From Anisakis pegreffii (Eukaryota; Nematoda; Chromadorea; Rhabditida; Anisakidae), in NCBI GenBank assembly GCA_035041965.1, contig JAPYMA010003016.1, positions 1 to 64,000 on the forward strand: DNA of 64,000 nt, read 5' to 3'. A model generated the notes under the pieces. That model did not search any database. It was not told the origin of the DNA and was given only the letters and a program-made list of their open reading frames with translations. Shown here one piece after another: positions 61,091 through 64,000 of the stretch. The position numbers and the translations under genes were made by a program. Each line of letters begins with the position of its first letter. Position 1 is the stretch's first letter.

Positions 61091-61162
61091 TAGCAGCGAG
61101 TGGTTTCGATCCACCGACCTCTGGGTTATGGGCCCAGCACGCTTCCACTGCGCCACGCTGCT
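61091..61162 (-). tRNA. tRNA-iMet-CAT: Initiator tRNA-Met (CAT), copy 30
   Basis: Identical to copy 1. Confidence 0.96.
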
Positions 61163-61260
61163 GGTGTCATGTTCCTATTGCTCAAAATTCTCGACATGGC
61201 TCCATGAAAGAAAAATATTCAAAGAAATTCTCCGATTGATGAACAGAAATCGAAAAAACA

Positions 61261-61332
61261 TAGCAGCGAGTGGTTTCGATCCACCGACCTCTGGGTTATG
61301 GGCCCAGCACGCTTCCACTGCGCCACGCTGCT
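61261..61332 (-). tRNA. tRNA-iMet-CAT: Initiator tRNA-Met (CAT), copy 31
   Basis: Identical to copy 1; the last complete copy before the gap. The 3'-terminal two bases of a further copy are visible at 61431-61432. Confidence 0.96.
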
Positions 61333-61432
61333 GGTGTCATGTTCCTATTGCTCAAAATTCTCGACATGGCTCCATGAAAGAAAAATATTCAAAGAAATTC
61401 TCCGATTGATGAACAGAAATCGAAAAAACATA

Positions 61433-61683
61433 NNNNNNNNNNNNNNNNNNNNNNNNNNNNNNNNNNNNNNNNNNNNNNNNNNNNNNNNNNNNNNNNNNNN
61501 NNNNNNNNNNNNNNNNNNNNNNNNNNNNNNNNNNNNNNNNNNNNNNNNNNNNNNNNNNNNNNNNNNNNNNNNNNNNNNNNNNNNNNNNNNNNNNNNNNNN
61601 NNNNNNNNNNNNNNNNNNNNNNNNNNNNNNNNNNNNNNNNNNNNNNNNNNNNNNNNNNNNNNNNNNNNNNNNNNNNNNNNNNN
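61433..61683. other. Assembly gap (251 N)
   Basis: The gap starts inside a repeat unit and ends in non-repetitive sequence, so the array continues for an unknown length. The N count may not reflect real distance. Confidence 0.99.
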
Positions 61684-63378
61684 CTCTCCGTTCTGTCCCC
61701 ACCTCAGCCGCTTCCTCCCACATTTCTTCCTGTTATTCTCCTTTTGGTCCTGTTTCGTTTCAACTGCTCCTAACTCTGCTTTCTGGTTATTATCTTCCCT
61801 CCTCATCACAAAAGGATAATCATCATTGTATATTGGAAGCATTCCGTTTATTATACTAGGTCACTTACCGTCTTATCCAGCAAACATCATCTCTAACGTC
61901 TTTCTATTCTTTCTCGAATGCTAGAGATCTATACATCGGCAAATTATTTAGAATATGCATTGTGTCATGTATCAGCTAAGAACGATGAGTTTTTTCGTGT
62001 TTGCAAGAACCAAAGTTCTTGTTTCGTTATAACGCTTTAGTTTTCAAACACTTAATGCATCGTTCCGAGTAGATCGCAACAGATGAGATGTGGATGTTGA
62101 GAAAGTACGTTTGAAGATTAGTGCCATTATTTTGTTGGTGATATCTTAAGTTTATATTCTAGGATGACGTTATGAAGTGATATGTGATTTTTTGGTGTTG
62201 CGATGAGAATTTGATCTTTTTGGTCTTCGTAGCTTTATCAGATTGTAGCATTGCCTGCTTACACTTAACTGCTGTCTTGTTTGTTTTTGAGCGACCTAAG
62301 TGTATTCTTCTTCATTCTTTAAGAATAGGTACAAATCAATGATAGTCTAGTGACGTGTTTCGAAACAAATGTACTTTAGCTCATAGTCTGACGTGAAAGT
62401 TTCTTGATGGGCTGGTATAGTGTTGGAATTTCAGTCGATTGTAGAAATGCACTCACTCACAACTTGTTCAATTTCCATCGATTAACTAACAATAAAACTT
62501 GCTCCGAAATTTTCATCTGTCAGATTTTATTATTTATCTAGTTGAACGTTTAAAACTCATTCATTGAGGATTGAACTTTATCGCTGAGAGGTGCAATAGT
62601 TTGATGTTCTTAGTTTCTTCGTGAAGTATTTTTCGTTTGCGTTGGTTCGTTATGAAGAAAAGTTTTTTTAGTTATGCCGATCACTTCGATGGAGTTCAAG
62701 TTTCTCGTGGTTTCTTAATTGAGATGCTTGAACACACCATCAAAGTGATTAGATAGTCTCCCTTATCGTTCAAGTCGTCAACTTCTTATGACTCCAGCCT
62801 TGAATTTGAATCCAAATCCGAACTCATCAACTCTTCAAGTTTCATATTATCATCCGTCTTTACGTTTAATTCATTCTTTTAATTCATATGCGATGTATAA
62901 CAGTGTTTGTTCAGCTGTCATAATTATTCCTAGGTTTATTTTATTTAAGTGGATCGACGAGCTTCAGCAACGTTGAATGTTCATGGTCAAGTGACGCATT
63001 TGAACGTCCATAAATATATTATAAATTTCAATAAAAATGAACTGCTTCTATCGTTCGATCCTCAAACAAGGCCTTTCCACATCGAATCGTCAAGCAAAAT
63101 TATTATTTGTAAGTATTTGAAAGCATTCCATCTCTCGTTTATCCGTCAGGTTTCGATAGAAAATGATTTAATGATTACTTGAGATGTTATGTCGAACAGC
63201 TCAGAAAGTTATTTTTCTGTAACAGATCGGTTCGTTGACGGTTCAATTATTTATTTGCACGTAATAATTTGAGTGGCTGATAGACTATGATTCAGTGACG
63301 AATTCTTCATTCTTACTTTTATTTCGTTATTATAGTTTAATCAACGGAGTTGAATTATCTTTCGATTTAATTTTTCAG
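61684..63378. other. Intergenic or 5' region of ABCB7
   Basis: No tRNA units are present after the gap. No exon is clearly recognisable, although N-terminal exons of ABCB7 are expected somewhere in the last kilobase. Confidence 0.4.
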
Positions 63379-63758
63379 CGTGGTTTGTCGGGAGCAATAA
63401 AGAATTCGAATGTTTATAGACGACCCGCATATTCAGCAATATGGGGAAATTGTATAAAACATTCAATACGAGGTTGTTTTCACCCGGGTGCAAGTACACT
63501 TGTTCCTTTAGAGGTTATTTCTTTCGGATTTATTCATATACATAAATGAATTTCATTTCAATTTCGTTGTAATATTTCTTTACGAAGTTTTATTTATGGT
63601 ATTATTTTGAGAATGTGTATCAATTTCAGACAATCGGTGGAAAGCATATTACGGGCTGGCAATTAATTGGAAAAATGTTACGATATGTATGGCCGAAAGA
63701 TAACTGGATTATTAAGAGACGCGTTATTTTTGCTATGTCATTGTTGGTAGCTGCTAAA
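63379..63758 (+). CDS. ABCB7: ABCB7/ATM1 mitochondrial ABC transporter, 5' exons (partial)
   Basis: ABCB7 is the inner-membrane half-transporter that exports a glutathione/sulfur compound needed for cytosolic iron-sulfur proteins. Two exons are visible: 63379-63513 (45 codons, including RGCFHPGAS) and 63630-63758 (43 codons, including LIGKMLRYVWPKDNWIIKRR then VIFAMSLLVAAK). Both are phase 0, with TTTCAG acceptors and GTTATT/GTAAGT donors. The YVWPKD motif just before the first membrane helix is the family's landmark. The presequence exons upstream are not resolved. The rest of the transmembrane domain and the ATPase domain lie beyond the window. Confidence 0.72.
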
Positions 63759-63789
63759 GTAAGTGGTGTTGTTGGATGAAGTTTTTTGT

Positions 63790-63865
63790 TTCGTTTATTA
63801 TCGTTATCGATAGTATAGTATAGTATATCGTTATCGATAGTATTATCGTTATCGATATTATTTTA
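63790..63865. repeat. Short TTATCGTTATCGATAGTA repeats
   Basis: TATCGTTATCGATAGTAT recurs two to three times in an ABCB7 intron. No other content is seen to the window end. Confidence 0.6.
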
Positions 63866-64000
63866 ATGATTATTTTTGAAGACACCTTAAATATCATCGT
63901 CCAATTGTAACCATTAGTCATATTTTGGATTTTTTTTTCAAATCTTTTGTCATAATCGCAGATATGTTGTGGTTTCAACTTTGCTTCTAACATCGTCATG

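Larger units (their letters stand above)
56023..61432 (-). repeat. 170-bp tandem array carrying initiator tRNA-Met genes
   Basis: Thirty-one complete 170-bp units plus partial end units, essentially identical, run from 56023 into the assembly gap at 61433. Each unit has one complete minus-strand tRNA-iMet of 72 nt, a T6 Pol III terminator two bases after its 3' end (TGTTTTTTCG on the minus strand) and about 98 bp of spacer. The only difference seen is one extra C near 58451-58455, which shifts the phase of later units by 1 bp. Confidence 0.97.

Noticed and set aside
56027..61409. Repeated 93-codon plus-strand open frames
   Set aside because: They recur because the 170-bp tRNA unit lacks stops in that frame across overlapping units. 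They lie antisense to tRNA genes and have no family resemblance.
56023..61432. CRISPR-like direct repeats
   Set aside because: The whole 170-bp unit is identical, with no variable spacers. It contains a tRNA gene in a eukaryotic setting.

Overview
The window looks like nuclear DNA of a nematode. It is AT-rich (roughly two thirds A+T by eye), with multi-exon genes, short exons, GT-AG introns and some GC-AG introns. Two genes have TTTCAG-like acceptors 8-23 nt upstream of the start codon, as expected for spliced-leader trans-splicing. The frataxin C-terminus resembles the C. elegans protein most closely. No bacterial-style operons or CRISPR arrays are present. Gene models were built by hand from splice sites, reading phase and similarity to known families.

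Layout. 1-9.8 kb: mostly repeats and low-complexity DNA (a degenerate ~1 kb duplication, C-rich, T-rich, A-rich and G-rich tracts, a 42-bp minisatellite, a hAT-type MITE), the tail of an unknown minus-strand gene and a tRNA-like relic. 9.86-13.07 kb: an unrecognised, GC-rich, seven-exon minus-strand gene with two zinc-finger-like segments. 15.8-18 kb: exon-like fragments, one resembling a Tudor domain with a frameshift. 18.4-19.8 kb: a 404-bp tandem repeat that recurs at 32.2-33.8 kb in direct and inverted copies. 22.6-24.5 kb: an unrecognised minus-strand gene. 26.2-28.4 kb: RPF2 (ribosome biogenesis, +). 29.4-30.7 kb: DCTN6 (dynactin p27, -). 34.2-36.2 kb: LZTFL1 (ciliary trafficking, +). 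36.8-40.0 kb: RTN4IP1 (mitochondrial oxidoreductase, -). 40.8-42.0 kb: frataxin (-). 46.7-52.9 kb: a 15-exon gene for a nuclear protein with three PWWP domains (+). 56.0-61.4 kb: a tandem array of 170-bp units, each with a complete minus-strand initiator tRNA-Met gene (31 complete copies, one truncated edge copy, array running into a 251-base assembly gap). 63.4 kb to the end: 5' exons of ABCB7/ATM1, the mitochondrial ABC exporter (+), which runs off the window.

Functional links. Frataxin, RTN4IP1 and ABCB7 are all mitochondrial; frataxin and ABCB7 both belong to iron-sulfur cluster metabolism. Frataxin and RTN4IP1 lie head-to-tail on the minus strand 763 bp apart. RPF2 (60S assembly) and a large initiator-tRNA array both concern translation capacity, but nothing in the sequence shows that they are co-regulated. 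The standout feature is the initiator tRNA array.
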